Assembly: GCA_965371225.1 (NCBI GenBank)
Contig: CBDUXP010000061.1
Coordinates: 1-22,598 of the forward strand
Direction: 5' to 3'
DNA length: 22,598 nucleotides
From: CBDUXP01 sp965371225 [NCBI: uncultured bacterium]
Lineage (GTDB): Bacteria; Abyssobacteria; SURF-5; CBDUXP01
Under the pieces are notes generated by a model that saw nothing but the letters and a program-made list of their open reading frames with translations, had not been told where the DNA came from and searched no databases. Of the stretch, positions 22,544 to 22,598 are shown in pieces (the first letter of the stretch is position 1; every line of letters begins with the position of its first letter). A program made the translations under genes and the position numbers.

Positions 22544-22598
22544 GGAGGTCGGATATGGGGTTGCTCTCGGAATTTTGGCTGTACCTGCGCCACCGGAA
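22544..22598 (+). repeat. 55-base direct repeat, second copy at window edge
   Basis: Exact copy of 22322-22376 running to the last base of the window. The preceding base differs from the first copy, so the exact match is precisely 55 bases as far as can be seen. Confidence 0.95.
22555..22598 (+). CDS. Start of a second DUF5989-like gene (truncated by window end)
   Basis: ATG 22555 has the same GGAGG ribosome site and the same first 14 codons (MGLLSEFWLYLRHR) as the gene at 22333. It starts 72 bases after that gene's stop. Only the amino-terminal part is visible, so a full duplicate, a diverged paralogue, or an assembly artefact at a repeat all remain possible. Confidence 0.5.
   Translation, partial: MGLLSEFWLYLRHR

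Noticed and set aside
22482-22598. Frame from ATG 22482 overlapping the DUF5989 stop (TAATG)
   Set aside because: It reads through the duplicated DUF5989 5' region in the wrong frame, so it is more likely spurious, though it cannot be closed without sequence beyond the edge.

Overview
This is a high-GC bacterial stretch (well above 60% G+C by eye) carrying about 20 protein genes and no rRNA or tRNA genes. I cannot assign a phylum. A bacterium is indicated by ScpB, RluB-type pseudouridine synthase, HicBA and sigma70-like promoters. Several genes have a TANNNT -10 box only 5-7 bases before the start codon, so leaderless mRNAs look common here; other genes have strong GGAGG-type ribosome sites.

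Layout, left to right. (1) Bases 1-3069: a leftward, edge-truncated protein with the human soluble adenylyl cyclase architecture (two cyclase domains plus AAA-type ATPase), divergent from a small PNPOx-like flavoprotein. (2) 3070-7727, rightward: a secreted subtilisin-like protease with duplicated prodomain-like and C-terminal modules, a small gene split by a 20-base imperfect duplication, a MaoC-type hydratase, and a hicBA toxin-antitoxin pair. (3) 7770-12130, leftward: a short-chain dehydrogenase, a multi-pass membrane protein and an exported M1-like zinc aminopeptidase; the last two look like an operon. (4) 12268-13425, rightward: pterin carbinolamine dehydratase and a TVP38/DedA-like membrane protein, separated by a nested palindromic repeat. 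(5) 13449-15149, leftward: a CPA2-type cation/proton antiporter fused to a PTS EIIA-like domain. (6) 15423-18953, rightward: a tightly packed operon aroF - scpB - rluB - exported trypsin-like protease, with two ATGA overlaps and one 2-base gap. (7) 19025-22598, rightward: a carbamoyltransferase neighbourhood with a short SxtJ-like membrane protein, a 208-base element with terminal inverted repeats, a SAM-dependent methyltransferase, a NodU/CmcH/TobZ-type carbamoyltransferase, a DUF5989 micro-membrane protein, and the beginning of a second, nearly identical DUF5989 copy at the window edge.

The most interesting parts are the carbamoyltransferase cluster with its tandem DUF5989 copies (the final 55 bases exactly repeat bases 22322-22376, which could also mark an assembly breakpoint), the inverted-repeat element inserted in that cluster, the split gene at 6363-6709, and the bacterial soluble-adenylyl-cyclase homologue.
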